From: Yersinia massiliensis
GTDB taxonomy: Bacteria; Pseudomonadota; Gammaproteobacteria; Enterobacterales; Enterobacteriaceae
DNA length: 64,000 nt
Assembly: GCF_003048255.1 (NCBI RefSeq)
Contig: NZ_CP028487.1
Span: forward strand, 248,001 to 312,000
Direction of reading: 5' to 3'
Shown here: positions 48,295 through 62,260 of the stretch, piece after piece
Layout of the letters: each line of letters opens with the position of its first letter
Position numbering within the stretch: the stretch's first letter is position 1
Notes under the pieces: model-generated
Told to the model about the DNA's origin: nothing
The model's database searches: none
Seen by the model: only the letters and a program-made list of their open reading frames with translations
Translations under genes and position numbers: made by a program

Positions 48295-48729
48295 ATGCGT
48301 TTAAATACTCTGTCTCCGGCTGAAGGTGCCAAGCATGCGCCGAAGCGTGTAGGTCGTGGTATCGGTTCTGGCCTGGGTAAAACTGCTGGTCGTGGTCACA
48401 AAGGTCAGAACTCACGTTCTGGTGGTGGCGTACGTCGTGGTTTTGAAGGTGGTCAGATGCCTTTATATCGTCGTTTGCCGAAATTCGGCTTCACCTCTCG
48501 CAAAGCTATGATCACGGCAGAAGTTCGTCTGTCTGAACTGGCTTTAGTGGAAGGCGACGTAATCGACCTGAACACGCTGAAAGCCGCTAACGTTGTTGGT
48601 ACCCAGATTGAATTCGCGAAAGTTATGCTTTCTGGCGAAATCACTCGTGCGGTAACTCTTCGTGGTCTGCGTGTCACCAAAGGCGCTCGTGCTGCTATCG
48701 AAGCTGCTGGCGGTAAAATTGAGGAATAA
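48295..48729 (+). CDS. rplO: 50S ribosomal protein L15
   Basis: 144 residues ([20 protein letters not shown]). The glycine-rich N-terminal extension ([19 protein letters not shown]) penetrates 23S rRNA. Late assembly protein. Confidence 0.98.
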   Translation: MRLNTLSPAEGAKHAPKRVGRGIGSGLGKTAGRGHKGQNSRSGGGVRRGFEGGQMPLYRRLPKFGFTSRKAMITAEVRLSELALVEGDVIDLNTLKAANVVGTQIEFAKVMLSGEITRAVTLRGLRVTKGARAAIEAAGGKIEE

Positions 48730-48736
48730 GTAGCAG

Positions 48737-50219
<1,483 letters not shown>

Positions 50220-50251
50220 TTTATCTTGCATATTTTTCTTGCAAAGTTGGG

Positions 50252-50284
50252 TTGAGCTGGCTAGATTAGCCAGCCAATCTTTTG
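50252..50284 (+). terminator. Hairpin after rpmJ
   Basis: GCTGGCTA (50256-50263) pairs with TAGCCAGC (50267-50274), followed by CAATCTTTT. A plausible partial terminator of spc; the alpha operon is known to be partly co-transcribed with spc in E. coli. Confidence 0.65.
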
Positions 50285-50396
50285 TATGTGACTGCAATGC
50301 TATTTGAGTATCCTGAAAACGGGCTTTTCAGAATGGTATTGCTGTATAAAATAGTAGGAGTGCATAGTGGCCCGTATAGCAGGCATTAACATTCCT
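50285..50396 (+). promoter_or_regulatory. Alpha operon leader, S4-binding pseudoknot
   Basis: The leader and first rpsM codons (TTTGAGTATCCTGAAAACGG, GGGCTTTTCAG, ATAGTAGGAGTGCATAGTGG) are nearly the same as the E. coli alpha mRNA that folds into a double pseudoknot bound by S4. S4 traps the initiation complex and represses rpsM, rpsK, rpsD and rplQ. Confidence 0.75.
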
Positions 50397-50723
50397 GATC
50401 AGAAACATACCGTTATCGCATTAACTGCGATCTACGGCATCGGTAAAACTCGCTCACAGGCTATCTGTGTTGCTGCGGGTATTGCTGAAAATGTTAAGAT
50501 CAGTGAGCTGTCTGAAGAGCAAATCGAGAAGCTGCGTGACGAAGTTGCCAAGTACGTTGTAGAAGGTGATCTGCGTCGTGAGGTGACCCTGAGCATCAAG
50601 CGTCTGATGGACCTTGGGACTTATCGTGGTTTGCGTCATCGTCGTGGTCTACCAGTTCGCGGTCAGCGTACTAAGACCAACGCACGTACCCGTAAGGGTC
50701 CGCGTAAACCGATCAAGAAATAA
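50367..50723 (+). CDS. rpsM: 30S ribosomal protein S13
   Basis: 118 residues ([20 protein letters not shown]). It starts with GTG at 50367 after TAGGAGTGCATA, as in E. coli. Head protein forming an intersubunit bridge. First gene of alpha. Confidence 0.98.
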   Translation: MARIAGINIPDQKHTVIALTAIYGIGKTRSQAICVAAGIAENVKISELSEEQIEKLRDEVAKYVVEGDLRREVTLSIKRLMDLGTYRGLRHRRGLPVRGQRTKTNARTRKGPRKPIKK

Positions 50724-50736
50724 TCGGGGTGATTGA

Positions 50737-51129
<393 letters not shown>

Positions 51130-51141
51130 CGCTGCTTTTAG

Positions 51142-51780
<639 letters not shown>

Positions 51781-51805
51781 AGCTTAGTACCAAAGAGAGG
51801 ACACA

Positions 51806-52795
51806 ATGCAGGGTTCTGTGACAGAGTTTCTAAAACCGCGCCTGGTAGATATCGAGCAAGTCAGTTCGACGCACGCCAAGGTGACCCTTGAGCCGTTAGA
51901 GCGTGGCTTTGGCCATACTCTCGGCAACGCACTGCGCCGTATTCTGCTTTCATCTATGCCGGGTTGCGCGGTGACCGAGGTTGAGATTGATGGTGTACTG
52001 CATGAGTACAGCACCAAAGAAGGCGTACAGGAAGATATCCTGGAGATCCTGCTCAACCTGAAAGGGCTGGCGGTGAGAGTTCAGGGTAAAGATGAAGTTA
52101 TTCTTACCCTGAATAAGTCTGGCATTGGCCCTGTGACTGCAGCCGATATCACCCATGATGGTGATGTCGAAATCGTCAAGCCGCAGCACGTTATCTGCCA
52201 CCTGACCGATGAGAATGCATCTATTAGTATGCGTATCAAAGTTCAACGTGGTCGTGGTTATGTGCCGGCTTCTGCCCGAATTCATTCGGAAGAAGATGAG
52301 CGCCCGATTGGTCGTCTGTTAGTAGACGCATGCTATAGCCCTGTAGAGCGTATTGCCTACAATGTTGAAGCAGCGCGTGTAGAACAGCGTACCGACCTGG
52401 ACAAGTTGGTAATCGAGATGGAAACCAATGGTACGATCGATCCTGAAGAGGCGATCCGCCGTGCGGCAACTATCTTGGCTGAACAACTTGAAGCTTTCGT
52501 TGACTTACGTGATGTACGTCAGCCGGAAGTTAAAGAAGAGAAGCCAGAGTTTGATCCGATCCTGCTGCGCCCTGTTGACGATCTGGAATTGACTGTCCGC
52601 TCTGCTAACTGCCTCAAGGCAGAAGCTATCCACTACATCGGTGATCTGGTACAGCGTACCGAGGTTGAGTTGCTGAAAACGCCGAACCTGGGTAAAAAAT
52701 CTCTTACTGAGATTAAAGACGTGCTCGCTTCACGTGGTCTTTCTTTAGGCATGCGCCTAGAAAATTGGCCGCCAGCTAGCATTGCTGACGAGTAA
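51806..52795 (+). CDS. rpoA: RNA polymerase alpha subunit
   Basis: 329 residues. N-terminal dimerisation domain ([20 protein letters not shown]), a flexible linker, and a C-terminal domain ([40 protein letters not shown]) that contacts UP elements and activators such as CRP, encoded at 14591-15223. GAGAGGACACA precedes the ATG. Confidence 0.98.
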
Positions 52796-52811
52796 CCGGA
52801 TCACAGGTTAA

Positions 52812-53225
<414 letters not shown>

Positions 53226-53236
53226 TCTGTAAACGC

Positions 53237-53268
53237 GTAAAAAAACCGGGCTTGCCCGGTTTTTTTAC
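53237..53268 (+). terminator. Intrinsic terminator of the alpha operon
   Basis: AAAAAAACCGGG, CTTG loop, CCCGGTTTTTTT: a symmetric hairpin with T-run. Confidence 0.95.
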
Positions 53269-53384
53269 GTCCATAACTTTAAGATGTACTCCGATTCTTC
53301 AGTGCACAGCCTCTTTTACCTATTATTAATCTGTTAATCTAAATGAAACTCTTATTTTCGTAGATCCTATTTTACAGGTGCTAT

Positions 53385-53756
53385 ATGGGATTAATTGATG
53401 AATGGGCTGAAAGATACATTGCCGATGCTCAGAAAAATGGTGAGTTCGATAATCTCTCAGGAAATGGCAAGCCTTTACAACTTGATGATGATTCTTTTGT
53501 ACCTCTTGATTTGAGGGTTGGGTATAGATTATTGAAGAATGCGGGATATCTCCCCCCTGAATTGCAGGATCGCCAGGAAGCACTTACTATTGTTGACCTA
53601 CTATCGCAATTAGGTAACCAGCATGATGCTCAAACAAAATTGCGTAGTCGACTAATGTTGCTGGAAATGAGGCTAAAACAAGCTGGGCTTAGCACTGACT
53701 TTTTGCATCAAGAATATCAGCATAGGGTGGCCGATAGACTATCAAATGAGGAATAG
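53385..53756 (+). CDS. yhdN: YhdN, DnaJ-related/DUF1992 protein
   Basis: 123 residues. Conserved core LIDEWAERYIADAQKNGEFD, NLSGNGKPL and GYRLLKNAGYLPPELQ, as in E. coli YhdN and the J-domain-associated DUF1992. Function unknown. zntR follows three bases after its stop, as in E. coli. Confidence 0.9.
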   Translation: MGLIDEWAERYIADAQKNGEFDNLSGNGKPLQLDDDSFVPLDLRVGYRLLKNAGYLPPELQDRQEALTIVDLLSQLGNQHDAQTKLRSRLMLLEMRLKQAGLSTDFLHQEYQHRVADRLSNEE

Positions 53757-53759
53757 GCA

Positions 53760-54185
53760 ATGTTCAAAATTGGGCAACTCGCTAAACTCGCCGATGTGAC
53801 TCCAGATACCATCCGGTACTATGAGAAACAAGGAATGATGCAGCACGGTGAACGTACTGAGGGGGGCTATCGACTTTATAATGAACAAGATTTACAGCGC
53901 TTACGATTTATCCGCTATGCGAAACAACTCGGTTTTACATTGGAAACTATCACTGAATTATTGTCGATACGGGTAGATCCAGATCATCATACATGCCAAG
54001 AGTCAAAAGCAATTGTTGATTCACGGTTACATGATGTGGAATGCAAGATTGCCGAGCTTAAAAAAATGCGTGAGTCACTTAAGCGCCTTAGTAAGGCCTG
54101 CTGTGGAAGTTCACATGCAACGACTTACTGCTCCATTCTTGAAACATTGGAACAAGGGGCAACTGAAGAATTGGTCTTAGGCTAA
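53760..54185 (+). CDS. zntR: Zn(II)-responsive MerR-family regulator ZntR
   Basis: 141 residues. MerR-type helix-turn-helix (MFKIGQLAKLADVTPDTIRY), a dimerisation helix, and Cys/His ligands (HHTCQESK, KACCGSSHATTYC) matching the ZntR zinc site. In E. coli it activates the zinc exporter gene zntA, which is not in this window. Confidence 0.94.
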   Translation: MFKIGQLAKLADVTPDTIRYYEKQGMMQHGERTEGGYRLYNEQDLQRLRFIRYAKQLGFTLETITELLSIRVDPDHHTCQESKAIVDSRLHDVECKIAELKKMRESLKRLSKACCGSSHATTYCSILETLEQGATEELVLG

Positions 54186-54274
54186 AATTTTCACTGAGAC
54201 ATATCAATCAGTTCAAACAAGCAGTATTATCCGTAGGTTTTTTAATCTAAATAGTTATCGATGAGGCAATTAAT

Positions 54275-54475
54275 ATGACGACATATCGCCATACCAAGGG
54301 AAAAATAAAAGATAATGCATTAGAAGCGTTACTTCATGACCCACTTTTTAGGCAGCGTATTGAGAAAAATAGCAAAGGGAAAGGTAGTTACCAACGCAAA
54401 GATAAGCATGCAAAAGGCGGTAACTGGGAGGCCAGTGGTAAGCAATTCATTGATTATTTACCACTGGTTTTCTAA
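54275..54475 (+). CDS. arfA: Alternative ribosome-rescue factor ArfA
   Basis: 66 residues. N-terminal [20 protein letters not shown] and the basic [12 protein letters not shown] / [12 protein letters not shown] region, which binds the empty mRNA channel and recruits RF2. The gene ends inside a hairpin (54432-54467), so that full-length product is normally not made (see that entry). Located between zntR and mscL, as in E. coli. Confidence 0.93.
   Translation: MTTYRHTKGKIKDNALEALLHDPLFRQRIEKNSKGKGSYQRKDKHAKGGNWEASGKQFIDYLPLVF
54432..54472 (+). promoter_or_regulatory. In-gene terminator/RNase III hairpin of arfA
   Basis: CCAGTGGTAA (54432-54441) pairs exactly with TTACCACTGG (54458-54467), followed by TTTTC, all before the stop codon at 54473-54475. 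In E. coli an equivalent hairpin creates stop-less arfA mRNA. The truncated peptide is then active only when trans-translation (tmRNA) fails. The same design is visible here. Confidence 0.85.
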
Positions 54476-54487
54476 TTTTCGGACTAT

Positions 54488-54512
54488 AAAAAAGCCATCA
54501 AATATTGATGGC
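54488..54512 (-). terminator. Terminator of mscL (possibly bidirectional)
   Basis: GCCATCAA (54494-54501) and TTGATGGC (54505-54512). On the minus strand the stem is followed by a run of six T, ideal for mscL. Confidence 0.85.
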
Positions 54513-54535
54513 GTTAGCGTTTGATACAGTCGGAA

Positions 54536-54946
54536 TTATTTTGATTGCTGTGCTTTGAGCAAATCACGAATCTCTGCCAAGAGTTTTTCTTCAGTTGTTG
54601 GCGCTGGCGGCGCTGCAGGTTCTTCCGCTTTTTCACGGCGTAGTTTATTCATAAGCTTAACCGCTGAGAATATTGCCAAGGCCACAATAACAAAATCAAA
54701 AATGCTCTGGATGAATGTACCGTAATTCATTACTACAGCGGGTATCGTTCCTTCGGCTGCACGTAATACGAAATGGAATTGTTTAAAATCGACGCCACCG
54801 AGTAATAGACCCAATGGTGGCATAATGATATCGGCAACAAGTGAAGAAACAATCCTGCCAAATGCTGCACCAATAATGACACCAACAGCTAAGTCGACTA
54901 CATTGCCACGCATGGCAAATTCACGGAATTCCTTCATGAAACTCAT
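54536..54946 (-). CDS. mscL: Large-conductance mechanosensitive channel MscL
   Basis: 136 residues from [20 protein letters not shown]. Two membrane helices ([20 protein letters not shown] and [20 protein letters not shown]) and a C-terminal charged bundle. Homopentamer opened by membrane tension on hypo-osmotic shock. Start at 54946; the ATG three codons upstream is less likely. Confidence 0.97.
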   Translation of the reverse strand: MSFMKEFREFAMRGNVVDLAVGVIIGAAFGRIVSSLVADIIMPPLGLLLGGVDFKQFHFVLRAAEGTIPAVVMNYGTFIQSIFDFVIVALAIFSAVKLMNKLRREKAEEPAAPPAPTTEEKLLAEIRDLLKAQQSK

Positions 54947-55088
54947 AACCAACACCCCATTTCAAAATGAATAATTCTATTCTAGCTAATTAAAACTCGA
55001 TACAGTCCTAATTATAGGAAGTTTTTCCTAACTTTCATGATATTGGTTTTAATTTATTAACCTATATAGATATCTTAACTATTACTCA

Positions 55089-56465
55089 TTACAAGAAGAA
55101 TGGGCTTGGTTGGAACAATCGTTCAACGTCGGGCACAAATTTCTTGTGAGTAATAAACATCACAACATGATCGCCCTGTTTAATAATTGAATTACTGTTA
55201 GCTATGATGACTTCATCACCGCGAACAATCGCGCCAATAGTCGTACCCGGTGGCAGCTTAATATCTTCCACCATGCGACCGACAACTTTTGAGGTACTTT
55301 CATCACCATGAGCAATAGCTTCAATTGCTTCTGCAACACCGCGCCTTAACGATGATACGCTGACGATATCAGCTTTACGAACATGGCCGAGCAGTGCAGA
55401 AATTGTGGCTTGCTGGGGTGAGATAACGATATCAATGACGCTTCCCTGAACGAGATCGACATAAGCGCTGCGCTGAATTAATACCATCGCCTTTTTAGCA
55501 CCCATCCGTTTTGCCAGCATCGCAGACATTATATTCGCTTCATCATCATTGGTAATCGCGATAAAAACATCAACCTGCTCGATATGTTCCTCAGCCAGCA
55601 GTTCTTGGTCTGATGCGTCGCCATAAAAAACGATAGTATCATGTAACATTTCGGCTAGTTCAGCAGCTCTCTGTTGGTCGCGTTCAACTAATTTTACGCT
55701 ATAATCTTTTTCTAACCGTAAGGCTAAACCGGCGCCAACATTGCCTCCACCAACAATCATTATGCGCTTATAGGGCTTCTCTAGACGCTGTAATTCACTC
55801 ATTACTGCACGGATATGTTGCGAGGCCGCTACAAAGAAAACTTCGTCACCTGCTTCAATGATTGTTGAGCCTTGTGGGCGAATAGGGCGATCTTGACGAA
55901 ATATCGCAGCAACTCTGGTGTCGATATGCGGCATATGTTCACGAAGTGAGGACAGTGCATTCCCCACTAAAGGTCCGCCATAATAGGCTTTAACGGCCGC
56001 GATACTGACTTTGCCTTCGGCAAAATTAACCACCTGCAGTGCACCAGGGTACTCAATCAATTTATAGATATAATCAATAACGAGTTGTTCTGGCGAAATG
56101 AGATGGTCAATCGGAACAGCTTCTGGAAGAAATAATTTGTCGGTTTCACGGATATATTCAGCTGAACGGATTCGAGCAATTCGATTTGGTGTATTAAATA
56201 GTGAGTAAGCAATTTGGCAAGCAACCATATTGGTTTCATCAGAATTCGTTACTGCAACCAACATATCGGCGTCTTCAGCTCCCGCCTCTCGTAAAACTCG
56301 AGGGTGCGATCCATGTCCTTGTATCACGCGTAGATCAAATTTATCTTGTAACTGACGTAGACGCCCAGCATCAACATCAACGACAGTGATATCATTGTTC
56401 TCACCCACCAGATTTTCCGCTAGGGTTCCACCAACTTGCCCCGCCCCAAGAATTATTATTTTCAT
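55089..56465 (-). CDS. trkA: Trk K+ transporter regulatory subunit TrkA
   Basis: 458 residues. Two RCK domains in tandem, each with a dinucleotide-binding motif: [19 protein letters not shown] at the N-terminus and [19 protein letters not shown] at about residue 233. Peripheral inner-membrane NAD-binding regulator of TrkH/TrkG. Downstream of rsmB on the same strand, 53 bases away. Confidence 0.97.
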   Translation of the reverse strand: MKIIILGAGQVGGTLAENLVGENNDITVVDVDAGRLRQLQDKFDLRVIQGHGSHPRVLREAGAEDADMLVAVTNSDETNMVACQIAYSLFNTPNRIARIRSAEYIRETDKLFLPEAVPIDHLISPEQLVIDYIYKLIEYPGALQVVNFAEGKVSIAAVKAYYGGPLVGNALSSLREHMPHIDTRVAAIFRQDRPIRPQGSTIIEAGDEVFFVAASQHIRAVMSELQRLEKPYKRIMIVGGGNVGAGLALRLEKDYSVKLVERDQQRAAELAEMLHDTIVFYGDASDQELLAEEHIEQVDVFIAITNDDEANIMSAMLAKRMGAKKAMVLIQRSAYVDLVQGSVIDIVISPQQATISALLGHVRKADIVSVSSLRRGVAEAIEAIAHGDESTSKVVGRMVEDIKLPPGTTIGAIVRGDEVIIANSNSIIKQGDHVVMFITHKKFVPDVERLFQPSPFFL

Positions 56466-56518
56466 AGCGTTCTCTGTTTCACACTGAAATTAGGTTTGAG
56501 GCGTAGTCAAAACCACGA

Positions 56519-57808
56519 CTATCTTTTGATCACTTTTGCATAAAAGAAACCGTCGCCATCCTCAGGGTGGGGCAGGTTTTGTTTACCGGGTAATGTAATA
56601 GTACCTGTTTCAACCAGTTTGGCTTCAGCATGGCGTTGTAAGAATGCCATAATTTGCTGCTGATTTTCTTCCGGCAATATAGAACAGGTAGCATAAACCA
56701 TTACGCCACCTTTTTTCAGTTTAGGCCAGATAGCTTCAATGATCTCGGATTGCAATTGGGCAAGTTCAGCAATATCACTATCGCGGCGTAACCATTTGAT
56801 ATCAGGGTGACGACGTATCACACCAGTTGCAGAGCAAGGTGCATCTAGCAGAATACGATCGAAGAGTTGACCACCGCACCATACCTCTGGTGTTCTTCCA
56901 TCACCGACGCGCACGACAGCATGCAGTTGCAAACGCTTTAAGTTTTCTTTTACCCGATTGAGGCGCACTTCATCAATATCAACAGCCAATACATGGGCCT
57001 TTGGCGCAGCTTCTAGGATATGGGTTGTTTTGCCACCAGGAGCGGCGCAGAGATCAAGGATCTGCTCACCATCTTGCGGATCAAGCAGATCCACGCAACC
57101 TTGGGCAGATGCATCTTGCACGGTGGCCCAACCAAGTTCAAAGCCGGGTAGTGAATTGACAGCACAAGGAGTGATAAGGCGTAATGCATCGGGAAAAACA
57201 TCATGTGGTGTTGCTTCAATACCTGCTTGTTTTAAAAGCTCAAGATATTCATTACGAGTATGATGCAGACGGTTAACACGTAACCACATTGGTGGTTTTT
57301 GATTATTTGCATCCAGTATTTGTTGCCATTGTTCGGGATATGCCCGCTTAATTCTTGCGAGTAACCAGCTTGGATGAAGATAGTGGCTATCGTTATTTCC
57401 CGCTCGCTCCAATAGCTCAACTTGTTGGCGTTGGAATTGACGCAATACGCCGTTGATCAATCCTTTCAATTGAGGACGTTTTAGCGCTGTAGCACCTTCC
57501 ACTGTTTCTGCTAGCGCTGCATGAGCGGGAATGCGCGTATAAATTAGCTGGTAGAGTCCAACCATAATCAGATAGTGAAAAACCCGCTGTTTACCAGTCA
57601 ATGGGCGAGCCATTAATTGCTGGATACACCACTCTAATTGCGGCAGGACACGCAAAGTGCCAAAACATAACTCCTGCAGCAATGCGCGATCTTTATCAGA
57701 AATATTATTGTGTAGCCCAGGCAAAACGGTACTGAGTGATTGCCCCTGATCCAATACTTGGCTAATTGCTTTGGCAGCGATGCTGCGGAGATTATATGTG
57801 TTTTTCAT
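56519..57808 (-). CDS. rsmB: 16S rRNA m5C967 methyltransferase RsmB
   Basis: 429 residues from [21 protein letters not shown]-terminal NusB-like domain; C-terminal SAM-dependent methyltransferase with [11 protein letters not shown] (SAM site), [18 protein letters not shown] and the catalytic Cys in [11 protein letters not shown]. Methylates C967 of 16S rRNA. The start chosen matches E. coli; ATG 57826 would add six residues. Confidence 0.96.
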   Translation of the reverse strand: MKNTYNLRSIAAKAISQVLDQGQSLSTVLPGLHNNISDKDRALLQELCFGTLRVLPQLEWCIQQLMARPLTGKQRVFHYLIMVGLYQLIYTRIPAHAALAETVEGATALKRPQLKGLINGVLRQFQRQQVELLERAGNNDSHYLHPSWLLARIKRAYPEQWQQILDANNQKPPMWLRVNRLHHTRNEYLELLKQAGIEATPHDVFPDALRLITPCAVNSLPGFELGWATVQDASAQGCVDLLDPQDGEQILDLCAAPGGKTTHILEAAPKAHVLAVDIDEVRLNRVKENLKRLQLHAVVRVGDGRTPEVWCGGQLFDRILLDAPCSATGVIRRHPDIKWLRRDSDIAELAQLQSEIIEAIWPKLKKGGVMVYATCSILPEENQQQIMAFLQRHAEAKLVETGTITLPGKQNLPHPEDGDGFFYAKVIKR

Positions 57809-57810
57809 AA

Positions 57811-57834
57811 CCAAAAAAGCTGACAAACGTCAGC
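57811..57834 (-). terminator. Hairpin with T-run upstream of rsmB
   Basis: GCTGAC-AAAC-GTCAGC (57819-57834); on the minus strand it is followed by six T, then the rsmB start. It could end transcripts coming from fmt, or act as an attenuator of rsmB. The stem is only six pairs. Confidence 0.55.
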
Positions 57835-57910
57835 AAATAAAGGGAAAGTAGCCCGATGAAAATGAGTCGGGCGATGAAATCTATTGAGTAAGTCGTTGAA
57901 ACTGAATTTA

Positions 57911-58858
57911 TTATGCTAACTGGCTCCCCGGCGCGAACAATTCGCGACGTGAATTTAATAAGTCAGCTACAGACATCACTTTTTTACCAGCAGGCTGTAG
58001 TTGCGTGATATTTAGAACACCGTCCCCCGTCATCACTTGAATTCCACGCTTATCAGCATGAATGATAGTTCCGGGCTGGGTATTATTCATCGCAGGGAGT
58101 ACTTGTGCATGCCAAACTTTAACCGGTTGTTCATCAACGATAAAATAGCTGACAGGCCAAGGATTAAAAGCACGAATACAACGTTCTAACTGTGCCGCAG
58201 GAAGTGACCAATCTAATCTGGCTTCTTCTTTGCTAAGTTTTTCTGCGTAAGTTGCTAATGCTTCATTTTGTACTTCTGGCTGCGCACTGCCTTCGGCTAG
58301 TTGCTGAAGCGTCACCAATAAGCCTTGAGGGCCTAAGTAAGCAAGTTTATCGTACAATGTTGCACTCGTGTCATCCGGTTCAATATCGCATTCAATCTTA
58401 TACAGCATGTCGCCGGTATCTAGTCCAACATCCATTTGCATGATTGTGACCCCAGTTTTTGCATCTCCAGCCCAGACTGAACGTTGGATTGGAGCAGCAC
58501 CACGCCAGCGCGGCAGCAAGGAGCCATGGACATTGATACAGCCTAATCGCGGCATTGCCAACACCGATGCCGGTAATATCAGGCCATAGGCAACCACAAC
58601 CATGATATCAGCCTTAAGATCGGCAACTAAATGTTGGTTTTCTTCCGGACGTAATGATTTTGGCTGAAAAACAGGAACATTGTGTTGCTCGGCCAATACC
58701 TTCACAGGGCTCGGGGTGAGTTTGTTACCTCGTCCTGCCGGGCGGTCCGGTTGAGTGAAAACACCAACAATTTGATGCTGAGAAGAAAGCAACGTACCTA
58801 AATGGCGCGCTGCAAAATCAGGTGTTCCGGCAAAAATAATCCGCAAAGAGTCAGACAC
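57911..58858 (-). CDS. fmt: Methionyl-tRNA formyltransferase
   Basis: 315 residues, the E. coli length, from GTG 58858 (GTGTCTGACTC, with GCAGGAAATC upstream). N-terminal formyltransferase domain: [14 protein letters not shown], the catalytic Asn-His region [20 protein letters not shown], and [12 protein letters not shown]-terminal OB-fold. It formylates initiator Met-tRNA. An in-frame upstream ATG at 58873 is not used in relatives. Follows def. Confidence 0.96.
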   Translation of the reverse strand: MSDSLRIIFAGTPDFAARHLGTLLSSQHQIVGVFTQPDRPAGRGNKLTPSPVKVLAEQHNVPVFQPKSLRPEENQHLVADLKADIMVVVAYGLILPASVLAMPRLGCINVHGSLLPRWRGAAPIQRSVWAGDAKTGVTIMQMDVGLDTGDMLYKIECDIEPDDTSATLYDKLAYLGPQGLLVTLQQLAEGSAQPEVQNEALATYAEKLSKEEARLDWSLPAAQLERCIRAFNPWPVSYFIVDEQPVKVWHAQVLPAMNNTQPGTIIHADKRGIQVMTGDGVLNITQLQPAGKKVMSVADLLNSRRELFAPGSQLA

Positions 58859-58882
58859 GTAGATTTCCTGCAATGAGATGGA

Positions 58883-59395
58883 TTAGTTGTCACGGGCATT
58901 CAATTTAGCCATTTTTTCTAGCTTCTGGCGGATACGCTGACGTTTCAGCGGTGACAAATAGTCCACAAATAGTTTCCCGACTAAGTGATCCATTTCATGC
59001 TGGATGCAAATCGCGAGTAAATCATCAGCTTCCAATTCGAACGTTTTACCGTCACGATCTAACGCCCTGATTTTTACTTTTTCGGCGCGAGGAACCAATG
59101 CACGTTGTTCCGGAATGGATAGGCAACCTTCTTCAATGCCTGTTTCACCGCTTTTTTCCAACAGTTCTGGGTTAATTAACACCAAACGTTGGTCACGGTT
59201 TTCGGAGACATCAATGACGATAATCTGCAGATGGACATCCACTTGAGTTGCGGCAAGACCAATCCCTTCCTCTGCGTACATCGTTTCGAACATGTCGTCG
59301 ACAATACGCTGGATTTCACCATTGACTTCTTTTACAGGCGCAGCAATTTTGCGCAGCCGCTCATCTGGGTAATGTAATACTTGTAATACTGACAT
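58883..59395 (-). CDS. def: Peptide deformylase
   Basis: 170 residues ([20 protein letters not shown]). Three metal/active-site motifs: [19 protein letters not shown] (Cys ligand) and [11 protein letters not shown] (HExxH-type). Removes the N-formyl group from nascent proteins. First gene of def-fmt-(rsmB-trkA), divergent from dprA. Confidence 0.97.
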   Translation of the reverse strand: MSVLQVLHYPDERLRKIAAPVKEVNGEIQRIVDDMFETMYAEEGIGLAATQVDVHLQIIVIDVSENRDQRLVLINPELLEKSGETGIEEGCLSIPEQRALVPRAEKVKIRALDRDGKTFELEADDLLAICIQHEMDHLVGKLFVDYLSPLKRQRIRQKLEKMAKLNARDN

Positions 59396-59526
59396 AAATA
59401 TCTAGATCTGCGTCCGAGTAGTGAATGATATTCAATCTCTATTCTAGACATTTCTCGTCCGGATTGACAGCATTGGCTACCAATTGAACAAATCGGTGTC
59501 AGTGTAGAAACAAGCCAGGGAGGCGT

Positions 59527-60648
59527 ATGTTATCAGCAGAATTATGGCTCAGGATGAGCAAAGTTAAGGGGTTTGGCGTAGCAAAAAGGAGTGGTTTGGC
59601 AAAGCGGTTACTTGCGAGTGGTGATATTCATCCCAGCAGATTAGTTGCTTACGGGCTGAACCCACTGCAATGTCAGCAATTTTATCAAGTTGATCCCCAC
59701 TATATTGAGGCCGCATTAACTTGGCTAAATCATCCCTCCCACCATTTGTTGGCTTATGGCGAGCCTGGCTATCCACCTCGCTTAGCTCATATCTCAAGTG
59801 CACCTTTAGTACTTTTTGTTTCCGGCGATCTGGAGGTTATATACCGCCCACAAATCGCTATGGTTGGAAGTCGCCATTTTAGCCATTATGGTGAGCAGTG
59901 GGGCCGTCACTTTGCTTCAGAACTGGCCCAAACAGGATTAGTCATCACCAGCGGCCTTGCAATGGGGATTGATGGTATTTGTCATCAAGCAGCTTTGAAT
60001 GCAAAAGGAAAAACTATCGCAGTATTGGGGAGCGGATTAGAGAATATTTATCCGTGGCGACACAACCATTTGGCGAAAGAGATAGAACAGCAAGGTGGGG
60101 CATTAGTCTCTGAGTTCTTTACGACGGCATTACCGATTGCAGCGCATTTCCCTAAAAGGAACCGTATAATTAGTGGGTTAAGTTTAGGTGTACTCGTTGT
60201 TGAAGCAACACTGAAAAGTGGCTCTTTGATTACAGCCAGTTATGCTATTGAACAAGGAAGAGATGTTTTTGCTTTACCGGGGCCATTAGGGAGTGCTGCC
60301 AGTGAAGGAGTGCACTGGTTGATTCAGCAAGGAGCCTATTTAGCAAGCTCTCCGCAGAGTATCGCTGAGCAGCTAAGCGGTTCGCTCCAGTGGATATCAT
60401 TACCTGAGGAAGAAATTATTTCTTCCTCAGAGAAGCAAGTTGAATTGCCATTTGCTGATGTGTTGGCTAACGTAGGAGATGAGGTGACACCTGTTGATGT
60501 CGTCGCCGAACGTGCCGGCCAACCTGTGCCAGACATCGTAAGCAAATTGCTCGAGCTGGAGTTAGCAGGGTGGATCGCAGCAGTACCCGGCGGCTATGTC
60601 CGATTAAGGAGGGCAGGCCATGTTCGACGTTTTAATTTACTTATTTGA
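59527..60648 (+). CDS. dprA: DNA processing protein DprA/Smf
   Basis: 373 residues. SAM-like N-terminus, then the Rossmann-like DprA domain ([47 protein letters not shown]), and a C-terminal winged helix. Loads RecA on incoming single strands in competent bacteria; its role in enterobacteria is unclear. Start ATG 59527 has GGGAGGCGT upstream. Overlaps smg by 29 bases. Confidence 0.95.
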   Translation: MLSAELWLRMSKVKGFGVAKRSGLAKRLLASGDIHPSRLVAYGLNPLQCQQFYQVDPHYIEAALTWLNHPSHHLLAYGEPGYPPRLAHISSAPLVLFVSGDLEVIYRPQIAMVGSRHFSHYGEQWGRHFASELAQTGLVITSGLAMGIDGICHQAALNAKGKTIAVLGSGLENIYPWRHNHLAKEIEQQGGALVSEFFTTALPIAAHFPKRNRIISGLSLGVLVVEATLKSGSLITASYAIEQGRDVFALPGPLGSAASEGVHWLIQQGAYLASSPQSIAEQLSGSLQWISLPEEEIISSSEKQVELPFADVLANVGDEVTPVDVVAERAGQPVPDIVSKLLELELAGWIAAVPGGYVRLRRAGHVRRFNLLI

Positions 60649-61093
60649 AACTTATATGCATAACGAGTCAGAAATGCTTGTCGACCAAGATAAGATTACT
60701 GACGATCTTGCTGACGCAGGTTTCTATCGTGAGGATATCAACAACGCCCTAAATTGGTTAGAGGCACTTGCCGATCTACAGGAAGGGCAGAAAGCACCTT
60801 ATCTCTACGCCGCTGACCCGCAGGCATTACGTATTTATACGGCAGAAGAGTCCCAACGTCTGGATGTCACTTGCCGTGGTTTTATCCTGTTCCTAGAGCA
60901 AATTCAGGTCCTACACTTCGATACTCGAGAAATGGTTATCGATCGAATTATGGCGCTAGATTCTAATGAGCTGGATCTGGAAGATCTGAAGTGGGTTGTG
61001 CTGATGGTGTTGTTTAACATACCGGGTAATGAAAATGCCTATCAGCAGATGGAAGAGCTACTTTTTGAAGTCAACGAAGGTTATGTGCATTAA
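60620..61093 (+). CDS. smg: Smg protein
   Basis: 157 residues ([20 protein letters not shown]), rich in Asp/Glu, DUF494 family. Function unknown; conserved next to dprA. AAGGAGGGCAGGCC, inside dprA, is its ribosome-binding site. Confidence 0.94.
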   Translation: MFDVLIYLFETYMHNESEMLVDQDKITDDLADAGFYREDINNALNWLEALADLQEGQKAPYLYAADPQALRIYTAEESQRLDVTCRGFILFLEQIQVLHFDTREMVIDRIMALDSNELDLEDLKWVVLMVLFNIPGNENAYQQMEELLFEVNEGYVH

Positions 61094-61135
61094 GTGGTAA
61101 TTCCACTGGCTAATAACTTTATTATAGAAGGCGTT

Positions 61136-61672
61136 ATGACGAAAACAGTTACTGCCAAGGATAATGGTTCATGTCCTGAATGCGGCTCGGCTCTAGTCAT
61201 CCGCAGTGGGGGGCATGGCCCATTCCTTGGTTGTTCACACTATCCCGACTGCCAGTATATTCGCCCTTTAAAAGCACAATCTGATGGTCATATTGTAAAA
61301 GTCCTAGATGGGCAGTTTTGTCCTAAATGTGGCTCAGAGATGGTATTGCGCCAAGGGCGTTTTGGTATGTTTATTGGGTGCAGCCAATATCCACAATGTG
61401 ATCATACTGAAGTGATTGATAAACCGGATGAGACATCGATAAATTGTCCGCAATGTGGTCAAGGAAAACTCCTTCAACGTAAGTCACGTTTTGGGAAGAT
61501 TTTCCATGCCTGTAACCGTTATCCAGATTGCCAATTTACTATTAACCAGCAACCTATTGCTGGAAACTGCTGTTATTGTCACTATCCATTGTTAATGGAA
61601 AAGAGAACAGCGCAAGGCGTCAAATTTTTTTGCGCCAGTAAGTTATGTGGGAAGGTCGTAGAAAGTGAGTAA
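61136..61672 (+). CDS. yrdD: YrdD, topoisomerase-type C4 zinc-finger protein
   Basis: 178 residues from [20 protein letters not shown]. Four zinc ribbons like those in the C-terminus of topoisomerase I (CPECGS/CSHYPDC, CPKCGS/CSQYPQC, CPQCGQ/CNRYPDC, CCYCHY/CASKLC). It has no topoisomerase catalytic domain; it probably binds single-stranded nucleic acid. The start is ATG 61136; the open frame between it and smg is spacer. The stop overlaps the tsaC start. Confidence 0.92.
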   Translation: MTKTVTAKDNGSCPECGSALVIRSGGHGPFLGCSHYPDCQYIRPLKAQSDGHIVKVLDGQFCPKCGSEMVLRQGRFGMFIGCSQYPQCDHTEVIDKPDETSINCPQCGQGKLLQRKSRFGKIFHACNRYPDCQFTINQQPIAGNCCYCHYPLLMEKRTAQGVKFFCASKLCGKVVESE

Positions 61673-62252
61673 TAACAAGGTGAGTATAAAAAAGAATAAT
61701 GATGGTTTGGCAGAAGTATTACGGGCCTTACAGCAAGAAGAGGTTATTGCTTATCCGACAGAGGCTGTTTTTGGCTTAGGTTGCGACCCTGATAGTGAAA
61801 AGGCAGTGAATGCTTTATTAGCTTTAAAGCAACGCCCATGGCAAAAGGGCTTAATCCTTATTGCAGCAAGTTATGAGCAATTAAAACCCTACGTTGATGA
61901 TTCAGCGTTAAGTGATCTACAACGTGAGACGATTTTTTCCTGTTGGCCAGGACCAGTAACATGGGTTATTCCCGCTAGAGTAGATACACCACATTGGCTT
62001 ACGGGGGATTTTGATTCATTGGCCGTCAGGGTGAGTGACCACCCACTTGTCCAACAATTGTGTTTGCAATATGGCAAACCAGTGGTTTCAACCAGCGCTA
62101 ATTTGAGTGGTCTTGAGCCTTGTCGTACAGAAGAAGAAGTAAGAACACAATTTGGCCCTTCACTACCGGTGCTCCTCGGCAAGGTTGGTGGTCGCTTAAA
62201 ACCATCTGAAATCAGAGATGCTTTAACCGGTAAGCAATTTCGTCAAGGGTAG
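61665..62252 (+). CDS. tsaC: Threonylcarbamoyl-AMP synthase TsaC
   Basis: 195 residues. YrdC/Sua5 domain: [44 protein letters not shown]. Makes L-threonylcarbamoyl-AMP from threonine, bicarbonate and ATP for the t6A modification of tRNA position 37. Starts with GTG at 61665, inside the last codons of yrdD. Confidence 0.95.
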   Translation: MSNNKVSIKKNNDGLAEVLRALQQEEVIAYPTEAVFGLGCDPDSEKAVNALLALKQRPWQKGLILIAASYEQLKPYVDDSALSDLQRETIFSCWPGPVTWVIPARVDTPHWLTGDFDSLAVRVSDHPLVQQLCLQYGKPVVSTSANLSGLEPCRTEEEVRTQFGPSLPVLLGKVGGRLKPSEIRDALTGKQFRQG

Positions 62253-62260
62253 GAAATAGC

